Origin: Fictibacillus nanhaiensis
Lineage (GTDB): Bacteria > Bacillota > Bacilli > Bacillales > Fictibacillaceae
Assembly: GCA_016401345.1 (NCBI GenBank)
Contig: JAEACG010000001.1
Location: forward strand, 682,001 to 746,000
Direction of reading: 5' to 3'
Length of the DNA stretch: 64,000 nt
The notes under the pieces are model-generated. The model was not told the origin of the DNA. It saw only the letters and a list, made by a program, of their open reading frames with translations, and did not search any database. Below are positions 9,142 through 17,088 of the stretch, one piece after another. Position 1 is the first letter of the stretch; each line of letters starts with the position of its first letter. Made by a program: the position numbers and the translations under genes.

Positions 9142-9351
9142 TCAAGAAGACAAAAAACGTGAATGTACGGATAATATGTTTCTTATGTGAAAACTTCGAA
9201 TCTGCTTTTTTGCCGAGCAGTATCCCTTTATTGTATGACCGTCGAAAGAGTATGGAATTACAAAACGGTGCGAGATATCACCTTTTTGCGAGAGGTAGAT
9301 CATTTCTATTCCAACCCGTTCTTGAATGCATCTCATTAATAAGTTAGTCAT
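9142..9351 (-). CDS. Stand-alone WYL-domain mini-protein
   Basis: A 69-residue protein that looks like a WYL-type ligand-binding domain without a DNA-binding part. It shows the pattern I-Y-LSQKGDISHR, VIPYSFDG, IKGYC, then KKQIRSFHIRNI, matching the usual order of the family. The ribosome binding site is strong (AAAGGAGG, 7 bases before ATG). It heads a two-gene unit with the YhjD-like gene. WYL domains in larger proteins bind nucleotides or nucleic acid and regulate transcription; the role of such free domains is unknown. Confidence 0.75.
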   Translation of the reverse strand: MTNLLMRCIQERVGIEMIYLSQKGDISHRFVIPYSFDGHTIKGYCSAKKQIRSFHIRNILSVHSRFLSS

Positions 9352-9445
9352 GAAGCAACCTCCTTTTTTATATTATATGCGAACAAACGTTCTTTTTATA
9401 CTAGAAAAAAATACCTGCCTTACTTAAGAGGCAAGTATTTGTGGT

Positions 9446-10279
9446 TTATTTATTTTTTTGAGGTCGAATCCCCATTGCTTCAAGCTCCTGATACAAGTTT
9501 CCAGCAATTGAAAATCCTTCGAAACTAATTCCTAGCGAAACGACAGTCTGAGCAAGTTCAGGACGCATCCCGCTTAAGGTTACATTTACACCTAAAAGCT
9601 TAAGAGAATTTATTACCTTAAATAAATTATGAGCGACCATCGTATCAATCACGGCTACACCAGATAGATCGATAAATAGATGTTCAATCTGTAATTCCAT
9701 GCATTTTTGAAGAGAAGTTTCCATAATTAACTTAGAGCGATGCGTATCAATCGTTCCTACAAGCGGGAGAACCGCAACCGCTCTTGTCAGCCTGACAACG
9801 GGAACAGACAACTCTTCAATTGCCTCTCTAGCCAATCCAAGTACACGATTATTATTCTCAACATATGCGACACTAAAAGCATGGACCGTTTCATCTAGAA
9901 ATGGGTCGATGATAGAGGCGGCTTTCAAAATGGTTTCAACGCTGAATTTTTCATTACTAATTTCGTTACGTATGAAATCCCAAAGCACCATTCTATAGTA
10001 TCTGGTACTGCTTAATGCTTTGTCCAGCGGAACTTCATGCTGAACAGCAAGCTCGCCATTTTTTCTTCCCCAGTTAATAAAATGTTCTTGTGATGTTTTC
10101 TTATCTTCGTAAAGAGCTTTTCCAAAGTATGAAAATAGTTCTCCACGGAGGTTTAACACAAATTCCGTTTGCTCTGTAGGATGCTCACCAAGTGATACGC
10201 GCACCTCATCAATTTTCTTTGATAGATCATATTTATGCTCAATGATTTTTTTACCTAATACCCTCAATTGTTGCTCCAT
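9446..10279 (-). CDS. RsbR-type stressosome co-antagonist (STAS domain)
   Basis: A 277-residue paralogue of the RsbR proteins, which with RsbS form the stressosome that holds RsbT and controls the general stress sigma factor. The N-terminal half is helical (non-haem globin-like sensor in the family). The C-terminal STAS domain runs from about residue 165 (VPVVRLTRAVAVLPLVGTID). It contains the phosphorylation segment DLSGVAVIDTMVAHNLF, whose conserved Thr follows the Asp, and ends in GISFEGFSIAGNLYQEL. No rsbS or rsbT lies in the window, so it is a satellite paralogue. Confidence 0.9.
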   Translation of the reverse strand: MEQQLRVLGKKIIEHKYDLSKKIDEVRVSLGEHPTEQTEFVLNLRGELFSYFGKALYEDKKTSQEHFINWGRKNGELAVQHEVPLDKALSSTRYYRMVLWDFIRNEISNEKFSVETILKAASIIDPFLDETVHAFSVAYVENNNRVLGLAREAIEELSVPVVRLTRAVAVLPLVGTIDTHRSKLIMETSLQKCMELQIEHLFIDLSGVAVIDTMVAHNLFKVINSLKLLGVNVTLSGMRPELAQTVVSLGISFEGFSIAGNLYQELEAMGIRPQKNK

Positions 10280-10372
10280 GTTCTACTGCTTCCCCCTATG
10301 TACACAAAAAATGGCATACCTCCAACTTATTTACCATTAATTTGTGTACTTAAAACCTATTCTCACAAAAAA

Positions 10373-10437
10373 ATAGCCTGCCGATCGGAAAGCGAGCGAC
10401 CTGGAATCAAAAATCAACACATCGCAAGGCTGTTTTG
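10373..10437 (-). repeat. Fragment of dispersed repeat A, acting as a terminator
   Basis: On the minus strand this segment reads AACAGCCTT, GTTGATTTTTGATTCCAGG, CGCTCGCTTTCCG, CGGCAGGCT and seven T. The block GTTGATTT..TCCAGG..GCTCGCTTTCC matches the larger copies near 13.5 kb and 60.9 kb. AGCCT and AGGCT at the ends pair and precede the T run, just after the amidase stop codon, so it probably terminates that gene. Confidence 0.65.
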
Positions 10438-10449
10438 CCATATATTGTT

Positions 10450-11106
10450 TTAAGAGTGATCAATATGAACAGCAAATCCTGCAGATTTAGCTTTTCGAGA
10501 AAGGTTTTCGGCATTCTCTCTAGATGTGAATGCCCCAATCTGCACCTTATAGAGCTTTTCTTCTGCAGTGAGAAGTTCTTTAAACTCGTTCTGGTTAACA
10601 ACAAACTTTTTTAGCTCATACTTAACATCCTCAATGAAAAATGGAAATGTTTTATCATATTGATGAAAACAGTTTAAAGGATCTGTCCTTCTTTTTGGGT
10701 CTAGCTGAAAGTGCCCTTTTATGTCCCGCGCAGGGTCCCATTGATACATCTCACATAAATACGCAAAAAACCATACATAACGGCTATAAGCTTTGTTAAA
10801 ATCTATGGAAGGTCCAAAGCATAACTCTACCCCAATCGCCCATTCATTAGCATCCGATACGTTAGAGCGAACGTGATAAGCTTTTTCTAGCAATGGAATG
10901 ATCATCAATATCTGTTTATCATCTATGAATACGTGTGCAGAAGCCTCTAGTTGTCTGCTGTTAAAATATTCATAGTTCTGTTGAGCCGTAGAGTTAGGGT
11001 TACCAGTATCTTGCGCAACCGCATAGCGTGGTATACGATTACCTCCTGGACGCTGTTTCCATTCTTTCTTAATAAGTTTAGTTGTAATCTGATACTTCAC
11101 TTTCAT
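10450..11106 (-). CDS. N-acetylmuramoyl-L-alanine amidase with SPOR domain
   Basis: Peptidoglycan amidase of the phage XlyA/CwlA kind (amidase_2 fold). The sequence shows YAVAQDTGNPNSTA, then AHVFIDDKQILMIIP, AYHVR, WAIGVELCFG and the zinc-side motif IKGHFQLDPKRRTDPLNCF. The C-terminal 35 residues (YKVQIGAFTSRENAENLSRK) form a SPOR-type domain, which binds denuded glycan strands. There is no signal peptide, so export may need lysis or a dedicated route. I chose the ATG at 11106, six bases after GGGAGGT; the farther ATG overlaps that site. Probably a cell-wall or sporulation lysin. Confidence 0.85.
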   Translation of the reverse strand: MKVKYQITTKLIKKEWKQRPGGNRIPRYAVAQDTGNPNSTAQQNYEYFNSRQLEASAHVFIDDKQILMIIPLLEKAYHVRSNVSDANEWAIGVELCFGPSIDFNKAYSRYVWFFAYLCEMYQWDPARDIKGHFQLDPKRRTDPLNCFHQYDKTFPFFIEDVKYELKKFVVNQNEFKELLTAEEKLYKVQIGAFTSRENAENLSRKAKSAGFAVHIDHS

Positions 11107-11150
11107 ACCAACACCTCCCATTTATTTAAATTAGAAGTGTTTGTTTATAC

Positions 11151-11177
11151 AAAAAAAGAGCCATTACGGCTCATTTT
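11151..11177 (-). terminator. Terminator after the small membrane gene
   Basis: GAGCC and GGCTC pair around GTAAT. Seven T follow on the minus strand, and a T-rich tail also follows on the plus strand, so it could work both ways. Confidence 0.75.
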
Positions 11178-11285
11178 TTACATTCCACCTGGTTGTGATT
11201 GTGTTGTGATCGCCCAAACCCAGTAAGCTGCTCCGATCAAAAATCCAAAGCCTAAAAGCACAAAAAATAATGTTGAATTTTTCAT
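11178..11285 (-). CDS. 35-residue single-span membrane peptide
   Basis: A short gene encoding MKNSTLFFVLLGFGFLIGA followed by AYWVWAITTQSQPGGM. It has a single hydrophobic helix and a short polar tail. GGGGAG lies 9 bases before the ATG, and a clear terminator follows the stop codon directly, which supports a real gene. It lies alone on the minus strand, divergent from the MarR gene. I do not recognise the family; small membrane peptides of this type are common in Bacillus and mostly unstudied. Confidence 0.65.
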   Translation of the reverse strand: MKNSTLFFVLLGFGFLIGAAYWVWAITTQSQPGGM

Positions 11286-11379
11286 AATCCGTGTCTCCCC
11301 AAACCTTTTGCTTTCTTTCTTATTAAATATAAATTATCATATACTAGTAGAAGAAGAAACAAAAAGCAAGGGTGTTAAA

Positions 11380-11817
11380 ATGGAAAATAGAGAACAAACC
11401 CCATTAAGAAATGATTTAGAGCGCGAATTGGAAATGAGTTTACGCAGACTTTTTCGCACGTTAAGAAAAGGTTTGAACGAAGTGTACTCAGATTATATCC
11501 CAAGCAATGAGTTTGCTGTTCTTCAGACTTTATTTATTCAAAGTCCTCTGATGGCTTCCGAAATCGCTAACGAATTAAAAGTTTCATCAAGCCATATTAC
11601 CGCGGTTACGGATCGGCTTGTTGGAAAGAATTATATTCAGCGTGTACGATCAGATTCAGACCGTCGGATCGTCTATTTGGAAATTACTGAAGATGGTAGA
11701 GAAATTGCACGAAAAATGGATAACATTAAAAATAACTACCTAGAAAAAAAGTTTGCTGCTTTATCAGATGGAGACATAAAACGAATGATAGAATCTTCAA
11801 CAAAACTGCTTGATTAA
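11380..11817 (+). CDS. MarR family transcriptional regulator
   Basis: Winged-helix repressor of 145 residues. The recognition region is MASEIANELKVSSSHITAVTDRLVGKNYIQR, followed by the wing DSDRRIVYLEITEDG, typical of MarR proteins. I chose the ATG at 11380 because AAGGGTG lies 7 bases upstream; longer forms lack a site. It directly precedes a 14-helix drug exporter and probably represses it. A long perfect palindrome sits between the two genes. Confidence 0.9.
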   Translation: MENREQTPLRNDLERELEMSLRRLFRTLRKGLNEVYSDYIPSNEFAVLQTLFIQSPLMASEIANELKVSSSHITAVTDRLVGKNYIQRVRSDSDRRIVYLEITEDGREIARKMDNIKNNYLEKKFAALSDGDIKRMIESSTKLLD

Positions 11818-11836
11818 TGGAGCAGTTTTCTTTTTA
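11801..11836 (+). terminator. Terminator or attenuator after marR
   Basis: AAACTGCT pairs with AGCAGTTT around the stop codon of the regulator, followed by TTCTTTTT. It lies between regulator and exporter and could set their expression ratio. Confidence 0.65.
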
Positions 11837-11838
11837 GC

Positions 11839-11863
11839 AAATAATTCATATTGTGAATTATTT
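11839..11863. promoter_or_regulatory. Palindromic operator candidate for the MarR regulator
   Basis: Ten-base arms (AAATAATTCA and TGAATTATTT) around TATTG, 24 bases before the exporter start codon. The length and AT-rich symmetry are usual for MarR sites. The target assignment is inferred from position. Confidence 0.55.
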
Positions 11864-11887
11864 ACAACATGAATAGGAGGATGATGC

Positions 11888-13504
11888 ATGGAACATCTTG
11901 AAATGCGGCGGAAAGTTATTATCATGCTTTCCATCATGTCTGCTATGCTTTTTGCTGCGTTAAACCAAACAATTGTTGGTACGTCCTTACCAAAAATCAT
12001 TGCTGATCTTGGAGGAATAGAATACTACAGCTGGGTTTTCACGATTTTCATGCTCACTTCAAGTATCACTGCTATTTTAGTTGGAAAACTATCAGACATT
12101 TACGGAAGAAAGCCATTTATCCTTTTAGGGATTGGAGTGTTTACGGCAGGTTCGCTTTTATGCGGCATATCCGGAAGCATCCTTGAGCTCATCTTATACA
12201 GAGGTGTTCAAGGCTTTGGAGGCGGTATGATCATGTCAACTGCTTTCACAGCAGTTGGCGATCTATTTCCACCTCGCGAACGCGGCAGATGGCAAGGAAT
12301 TATGAGCAGTGTTTTCGGTTTAGCTAGCGTATTTGGTCCTACATTAGGCGGATACATCGTCGACCACTTTCATTGGCACTGGGTATTCTGGATCTTTCTT
12401 CCCTTTGGCCTCGTCGCTTTTGCTGCTATCTACTTTTTATTTCCTTCTGTACAAAGAAAAGAGAAAGGATCTATTGATTACACAGGTTCTCTGCTACTAA
12501 CGTTAACAATGGTTCCTCTTCTCCTTTCATTCACCTGGGCAGGAAATGAATACGATTGGGTATCTCCAGAGATCATCGGACTTTTCACTGTAACGATCGT
12601 AGCTTTCTTTTTGTTTGTGCTAACAGAAAAGCATGTATCAAGTCCTGTACTACCACTTGATATGTTCAAAAATAAAGTGTTCACCGTTTCTAATATAATC
12701 GGATTCTTTTTAGGAGCAGGCATGTTTGGATCCATCATGTATATGCCTTTCTTTATACAAGGAGTGATGGGAACATCTGCTACTAAATCCGGGTTTGTAA
12801 TGATGCCATTAACACTTGCCATGGTTGCAGGAAGCACGATAAGTGGGCAGATTATAACTAAGACAGGCAAGTACAAGAAATTGGCTATGCTTGGATTGTT
12901 CATCATGGTAAGTGGTATGACAAGCATGCATTTTATGGATACTCAAACGACTAATACGACAGCAATCATGAATATGATCCTCGTAGGTTCAGGACTTGGA
13001 ATCGCGTTTCCCATCTTCACCTTAACTGTGCAGAACGCAATTGAGCATAAATATTTAGGTGTTGCGACCTCTTCTGTTCAGCTGTTCAGGCAGCTTGGTG
13101 GTACGATTGGTGTTTCAATCATGGGAAGTGTTATGAATAACTCTCTAGCCGATCACTTTAACAAAGAGTCCCAAAAGTTAGTCGCCTCTTCTCCCAGTGT
13201 TACACCTGAGATGGGCGAGCAGATTAAAGAGCTTGCAAATCCTCAAGTGCTGCTGAACCAAGAAGCTGTTTTAGAAAAATTTAGTGCTTTACCACCGGAA
13301 TCGTTAAACGTTATTAAACAAGTACTTGGGATATTGCGTGAGTCATTGAGTCATGCTTTAAACGGCGTTTTCTTAACCGGCGCAATCGTTATTGGCACTG
13401 CATTCATATTAACCTTCTTCTTCTTAAGAGAAATACCACTAAGAACTTCAAATGAAGAAAAGAATGCCTCAAATGAACAAGCTGCAGAACGGAAGCTTGG
13501 TTAG
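11888..13504 (+). CDS. MFS multidrug exporter, DHA2 (14-helix) type
   Basis: Proton-coupled drug exporter of 538 residues with about 14 membrane segments. It shows the EmrB/QacA-type motifs: NQTIVGTSLPKIIADLGG at the first helix, GKLSDIYGRKPFILLG in the first cytoplasmic loop, and RGVQGFGGGMIMSTAF with GPTLGGYIVDHFHWHWVF. The ATG at 11888 has an ideal site (AGGAGG, 7 bases). It follows a MarR regulator, so induction by an effector of that repressor is likely. The exported compound cannot be told. Confidence 0.92.
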   Translation: MEHLEMRRKVIIMLSIMSAMLFAALNQTIVGTSLPKIIADLGGIEYYSWVFTIFMLTSSITAILVGKLSDIYGRKPFILLGIGVFTAGSLLCGISGSILELILYRGVQGFGGGMIMSTAFTAVGDLFPPRERGRWQGIMSSVFGLASVFGPTLGGYIVDHFHWHWVFWIFLPFGLVAFAAIYFLFPSVQRKEKGSIDYTGSLLLTLTMVPLLLSFTWAGNEYDWVSPEIIGLFTVTIVAFFLFVLTEKHVSSPVLPLDMFKNKVFTVSNIIGFFLGAGMFGSIMYMPFFIQGVMGTSATKSGFVMMPLTLAMVAGSTISGQIITKTGKYKKLAMLGLFIMVSGMTSMHFMDTQTTNTTAIMNMILVGSGLGIAFPIFTLTVQNAIEHKYLGVATSSVQLFRQLGGTIGVSIMGSVMNNSLADHFNKESQKLVASSPSVTPEMGEQIKELANPQVLLNQEAVLEKFSALPPESLNVIKQVLGILRESLSHALNGVFLTGAIVIGTAFILTFFFLREIPLRTSNEEKNASNEQAAERKLG

Positions 13505-13512
13505 TTAACAAA

Positions 13513-13930
13513 AGAAAAGGCTGTTTTCGTAAACTTTGTTGCTTTTGGAAGTGTTGATTTCCGTTCCAGGCTGCTCGCTTTCCACGGGGCAAGCGCTGAG
13601 CCACATTCGTACGTTTCACTCTTAAGTGGCTCAGCTGTCTAGTTGCAGTGGCTAGCCCCTCGAGGTCAAAAGTTTAACGGTCAAGAAGGCAAAGTGCGCC
13701 TTCATGGCCCATTCAACTTTTGCTTTTCGGGGCTGAACGAGCCACTTCCACTTTTCAAACTGCCCGCCTTAAGAAGTTTCTTGCTCCTGCGTCTACAAGT
13801 GATGCTTGGTAGTAAGCTTCCTCGTCGCATGCCTTGCATGGAGTATCTCAGGTGGTAGGCACACACCTTCCACTTCAATCAATTATCAAAGGTGACAAAG
13901 TGTTTAAAGCAACAATCTTCTAGAAAAGTG
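13513..13930 (+). repeat. Dispersed repeat A, copy 1, interrupted by element B
   Basis: The left end reads AAAAGGCTGTTTTCG, CTTTGTTGCTTTT, then GTTGATTTCCGTTCCAGGC, TGCTCGCTTTCC and GAGCCACATTCGTACG, closely matching the copy at 60.9 kb. The right end (CCTTCCACTTCAATCAA, then AAAGCAACAA) matches the right end of that copy. Between about 13632 and 13760 an unrelated hairpin element is inserted. The ends are inverted repeats (CTTTGTTGCTTT against AAAGCAACAA). No coding capacity is credible here. Confidence 0.75.
13632..13760 (+). repeat. Hairpin-forming intergenic element B
   Basis: A long imperfect inverted repeat: AGTGGCTAGCCCCTCGA, then CAAAAGTT, a central GAAGGC/GCCTTC hairpin, AACTTTTG and TCGGGGCTGAACGAGCCACT. 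I know sequences of this style (CTAGCCCCTCG..TCGGGGCT) as frequent intergenic repeats in Bacillaceae. It lies inside repeat A, so it probably arrived later. Confidence 0.65.
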
Positions 13931-13937
13931 CCCAAGA

Positions 13938-13981
13938 GAAAGACGGCAGAATCGCTAGAGTTGATTCTGCCGTCTTTTTTT
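13938..13981 (+). terminator. Strong stem terminator in the repeat region
   Basis: A 14-base perfect stem (AAGACGGCAGAATC / GATTCTGCCGTCTT) with a 9-base loop and seven T follows the repeats. No gene immediately precedes it on the plus strand; it may end readthrough from the exporter. The rest of 13982-14083 contains a weak match to the right end of repeat A. Confidence 0.8.
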
Positions 13982-14083
13982 CGCTATTGGACACATCATT
14001 CTTCGGGCTGCCCTCAGCGTCCTAGCCGAGAGTTACGCATCTTCACTTCATTCAATTGTCAGAGGAGAAAAAAGATTTGAAAG

Positions 14084-14911
14084 TTATTTCACTACTTCTT
14101 GGTTTTTTGGGGTTTCTGTTGTTTGGACTGAATAGTTCATACTCCAAAATCCAATATCTTTAAAGCCTAAACGCTTATATATCGACCCTGCTTTAGGATT
14201 ATCATAGAAAAGACAAAGCGTTTTCCCTTCAGCTAAAATATCGTAGCATAGCGCTTCCATACAAAGTGAAGCATACCCTTTGTTTCTTTTTTCAGGATGT
14301 GAACACACGCCGACAATCATCGCTGACACTGAATTTTCTGCCGTAGAGGATGCACAAGAAACAACGGTATCCTCTTCTCTAATAAAATAAGTGCGCCCTG
14401 TTTTGGTGGATAATGCTTGCTCCAAGCTTTCCTTAGCTGTTTTTCCAATTGAGAATTCTTTGATCAAATATTTTAATTCCATGAGGCTATCAACATCTTT
14501 AAGCTCTGCTTGTAAGATGCTTTCTCTTGATATATTTTTCTTTAATGATGTTGCATCTTTTAGTTCAGCAAAATATAGTTCTTTTGTTCGCTCAAACTGT
14601 AAATAAGGGATAAACTGCTCTGTGATTTCCTTTTTACCAGAAAGCATCTCATAACTTTTATCTTTATTGATAATCTCTGAGAATGCTTTTGCATTAATCT
14701 CCCCTTTGGCGTAGGGAAGGTAGTTTCCTTTATAACGAAGAAGGATTCCAGTGATCGCTCCGTTCTCTTCAACATCTGCCCAGATGTCTTGAGAATCTGT
14801 TTCATAACCAAAATTCTCAATATCAGCGATGATGAATAAGTTTAGCGCAGGTTCTGCACTCAAATAGTTCATAACTTTTTCATGCCACGTTTGATCCATC
14901 TTAACTATCAT
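14084..14911 (-). CDS. GNAT family N-acetyltransferase, two-domain type
   Basis: Predicted acetyl-CoA-dependent acetyltransferase of 275 residues. The N-terminal half resembles the non-catalytic GNAT-like domain of two-domain members. The C-terminal half holds the acetyl-CoA loop VGVCSHPEKRNKGYASLCMEAL (Q/RxxGxG/A type) and CLFYDNPKAGSIYKRLGFKDIG, the usual closing motif. I chose the ATG at 14911 because GGAGG lies 9 bases upstream; longer forms have no site. The substrate is unknown. Confidence 0.85.
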   Translation of the reverse strand: MIVKMDQTWHEKVMNYLSAEPALNLFIIADIENFGYETDSQDIWADVEENGAITGILLRYKGNYLPYAKGEINAKAFSEIINKDKSYEMLSGKKEITEQFIPYLQFERTKELYFAELKDATSLKKNISRESILQAELKDVDSLMELKYLIKEFSIGKTAKESLEQALSTKTGRTYFIREEDTVVSCASSTAENSVSAMIVGVCSHPEKRNKGYASLCMEALCYDILAEGKTLCLFYDNPKAGSIYKRLGFKDIGFWSMNYSVQTTETPKNQEVVK

Positions 14912-14981
14912 CTCTATACTCCTCCTTATTTTGTTTAATTGTATCCGCGAATTGGAAAAATGCAACATTTTTTTAAAAAAT

Positions 14982-15008
14982 AAAAAACCAGTCAGAAGAC
15001 TGATTTTC
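14982..15008 (-). terminator. Terminator of mgtE
   Basis: CAGTC and GACTG around TTCT, then GTTTTTT on the minus strand, directly after the mgtE stop codon. Confidence 0.75.
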
Positions 15009-15014
15009 TTATTT

Positions 15015-16373
15015 CTATAGAAGATGAGACAAAAACATTGTTGCTGTACCAAAGTAAACCAAGAGTGAAAAAATATCATTCAATGTTGTGATAAGAGGTC
15101 CCGACGCTACCGCTGGGTCAATCTTAAATCTGTATAGCAATAACGGAATAAGCGTTCCAGCAAGCGTTCCAATTATTAATGTGAAGAACAAGGAACTGCC
15201 CACAACAAGCCCCAATATTAGATTGCCTTTCCATAAGAAAGCCACGATTGAGATTAAAATTCCGCATGTAATTCCTATAATAAAACCAACACCAAATTCT
15301 CGGAGTATTAATTTCATAATGGTCGGCCGATCGATGTCATGCGATACAAGTCCACGAACAACTACTGCAAGTGATTGTGTGCCTGTATTTCCTGTCATAC
15401 CTGCAATCATTGGCATAAAGTACGTAAGTGCAACCGCGCGTTCGATCGTGCCTTCAAACGTGCTAATGATACTACCGGATAAGATTCCAATAAAAAGAAG
15501 TAAAATAAGCCAAGGCAGTCTTCTGTAGGAAGCTACAAGAGCACTCGTCTGAAAATCAATGGATTTACCTGTTGCCGATAACTTCTCGATGTCTTCATTC
15601 GCTTCTTCAATTAATACATCGAGGACATCATCGACTGTAACAATCCCGATCAAACGATCATGTTCATCTGTTACAGGGACAGCTATAAAGTCATAGCGCT
15701 CAATGGTACGCGCTACTTCTTCTTGGTCTGTCTCTGCAGGTACGGAGATAACCCTGCTGTACATGATTTCCTCGATCTTCTCATCCATCTCTGCTAATAA
15801 CAGATCACGATAAGAGACAACACCAACAAGCCTTCTATCATCATCAATTACATATAAGTAATAAATATTCTCTGCAAACCCGGCAAATGTCTTTAGCTTT
15901 TCAACCGCATCTCTGACTGTATACACTTGCGGAATCCATACAAACCGATTAGTCATGATTCCACCAGCGGTATCTGAATCATACTGCATAAGACTTTGAA
16001 CCGTCTTCGATTCATCTGCTTTCATGGAAGACAGAAAATCTTGGATCTCATTAACATCCAAGTTGCCGAGAAGATCGGCCAAATCGTCATTCTCCATTAA
16101 GTTCATGATGTGAGATGAGCGCTCAATGCCAAGTTTGTTCAGAATTTCCATCTGAAGGTCACTTTCTAGCTCTTGAATCAAGGAAGCGATCTGTCTTGTG
16201 GTTAAAAACGTAACAAACTTATGTCTGTGCTTTTCCGGCAAATTTTTATAAACATTTGCGATATCATACGGGTGAAGTTCATCGATTAAGAGCTGAAATT
16301 CTTTTTTTCGTAACTCTTTTAAGTTTTTTATGACATATAATAATATCTGGTTCTCTGACATCTCTTTAAACAA
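15015..16373 (-). CDS. mgtE: Magnesium transporter MgtE
   Basis: Homodimeric Mg2+ channel of 452 residues. The N-terminal superhelical domain (about 1-130) includes LIDELHPYDIANVYKNLPEKH. Two CBS domains follow (about 135-255; YVIDDDRRLVGVVSYRDLL and RLIGIVTVDDVLDVL), and then about five membrane segments, with PMIAGMTGNTGTQSLAVVVRG at the pore region. The start is a TTG at 16373, 8 bases after AAGGAGGT. No M-box riboswitch is visible in the 150 bases upstream. In the family, Mg2+ binding to the N and CBS domains closes the channel. Confidence 0.95.
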   Translation of the reverse strand: MFKEMSENQILLYVIKNLKELRKKEFQLLIDELHPYDIANVYKNLPEKHRHKFVTFLTTRQIASLIQELESDLQMEILNKLGIERSSHIMNLMENDDLADLLGNLDVNEIQDFLSSMKADESKTVQSLMQYDSDTAGGIMTNRFVWIPQVYTVRDAVEKLKTFAGFAENIYYLYVIDDDRRLVGVVSYRDLLLAEMDEKIEEIMYSRVISVPAETDQEEVARTIERYDFIAVPVTDEHDRLIGIVTVDDVLDVLIEEANEDIEKLSATGKSIDFQTSALVASYRRLPWLILLLFIGILSGSIISTFEGTIERAVALTYFMPMIAGMTGNTGTQSLAVVVRGLVSHDIDRPTIMKLILREFGVGFIIGITCGILISIVAFLWKGNLILGLVVGSSLFFTLIIGTLAGTLIPLLLYRFKIDPAVASGPLITTLNDIFSLLVYFGTATMFLSHLL

Positions 16374-16483
16374 GGAACGTCACCTCCTTATAAAAGTACT
16401 TCACCATTATAAGTGATTTTTCTAACTGTGACTATGGTATCGTATTGAATCTTTTCTTCTGATCTTAATTACTTAGGCAAAAG

Positions 16484-16511
16484 AAAAAACCACTTAGCAT
16501 AAAGTGGTTTC
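16484..16511 (-). terminator. Terminator of the DoxX gene
   Basis: AACCACTT pairs with AAGTGGTT around TATGCT, followed by a T run on the minus strand, just after the DoxX stop codon. Confidence 0.75.
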
Positions 16512-16535
16512 GTCATTTTTGTTCTGTATTCAGTT

Positions 16536-16937
16536 CTATTTTAACCAAAGGTGATCCAAAGAATAATCTCCTGCACCTGTTAAGGCGACTCCTATCACTA
16601 CTGCGATTAAGACTAGGTTAAACTCATAGCCGTTCGAAGTTACCCAGAACCCGTTCTGCAAGTGAACTTTAACTGCAGCCACAAGCATCGTTCCAGCGAT
16701 CAGCACAGCACCAATTTCGGTGAACAAACCTGCGGCAAACAAAAGTCCTCCGCCAAATTCAGCCAGACCTGCTAATAGAGCCATCGTATAGCCTGGTTTA
16801 ATACCGATAGATTCCATCCAGCCTCCAGTTCCTTTTAATCCATAACCGCCGAACCACCCAAACAACTTTTGAGCTCCATGTGCTGCTAATGCTAGACCTA
16901 CTACTAATCGAATAATCAGTAATCCTAATGATAACAT
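16536..16937 (-). CDS. DoxX family membrane protein
   Basis: A 133-residue protein with four hydrophobic helices and the DoxX signature near the N-terminus (GLALAAHGAQKLFGWFGG, then GLAEFGGGLLFAAGLFTEIGA). Relatives include B. subtilis CatD (YfiD), linked to resistance to catechol and quinone stress with a neighbouring dioxygenase; no such dioxygenase adjoins this copy. It is a single gene with its own promoter. A perfect palindrome overlaps the -35 box, suggesting repression by a thiol- or quinone-sensing regulator of the MarR/DUF24 kind. Confidence 0.85.
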   Translation of the reverse strand: MLSLGLLIIRLVVGLALAAHGAQKLFGWFGGYGLKGTGGWMESIGIKPGYTMALLAGLAEFGGGLLFAAGLFTEIGAVLIAGTMLVAAVKVHLQNGFWVTSNGYEFNLVLIAVVIGVALTGAGDYSLDHLWLK

Positions 16938-16983
16938 CCCTATCCCTCTTTCTCTTCATGAATTTAACTTACTTTATGTTAGT

Positions 16984-17019
16984 ATATTACAATGAGTAAC
17001 TTGTCTATGTCAAGTTACT
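16984..17019 (-). promoter_or_regulatory. DoxX promoter with overlapping palindromic operator
   Basis: Minus strand: -35 TTGACA (17008-17013), 18-base spacer, -10 TAATAT (16984-16989). The 25-bp palindrome AGTAACTTG-N7-CAAGTTACT (16995-17019) covers the -35 box, a repressor-type arrangement. The AGTAACTT halves resemble operators of quinone-sensing DUF24 regulators (YodB and CatR); that link is an inference. Confidence 0.65.
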
Positions 17020-17088
17020 TTAAAAAAATAACCTTAAGAGCAAAAAAAATTACCGCTCTTCTTTAAAGAATATGCGGCAATGTTTATT

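Noticed and set aside
10450-11106. Prophage remnant suggested by the XlyA-like amidase
   Set aside because: No other phage gene is nearby; the enzyme may be a host lysin.
13643-14080. Two plus-strand open frames of 60-70 codons
   Set aside because: They cross the repeat elements and a terminator, have no ribosome binding site, and resemble no protein.
16374-16535. M-box magnesium riboswitch before mgtE
   Set aside because: None of the conserved M-box blocks is visible in the short upstream region.
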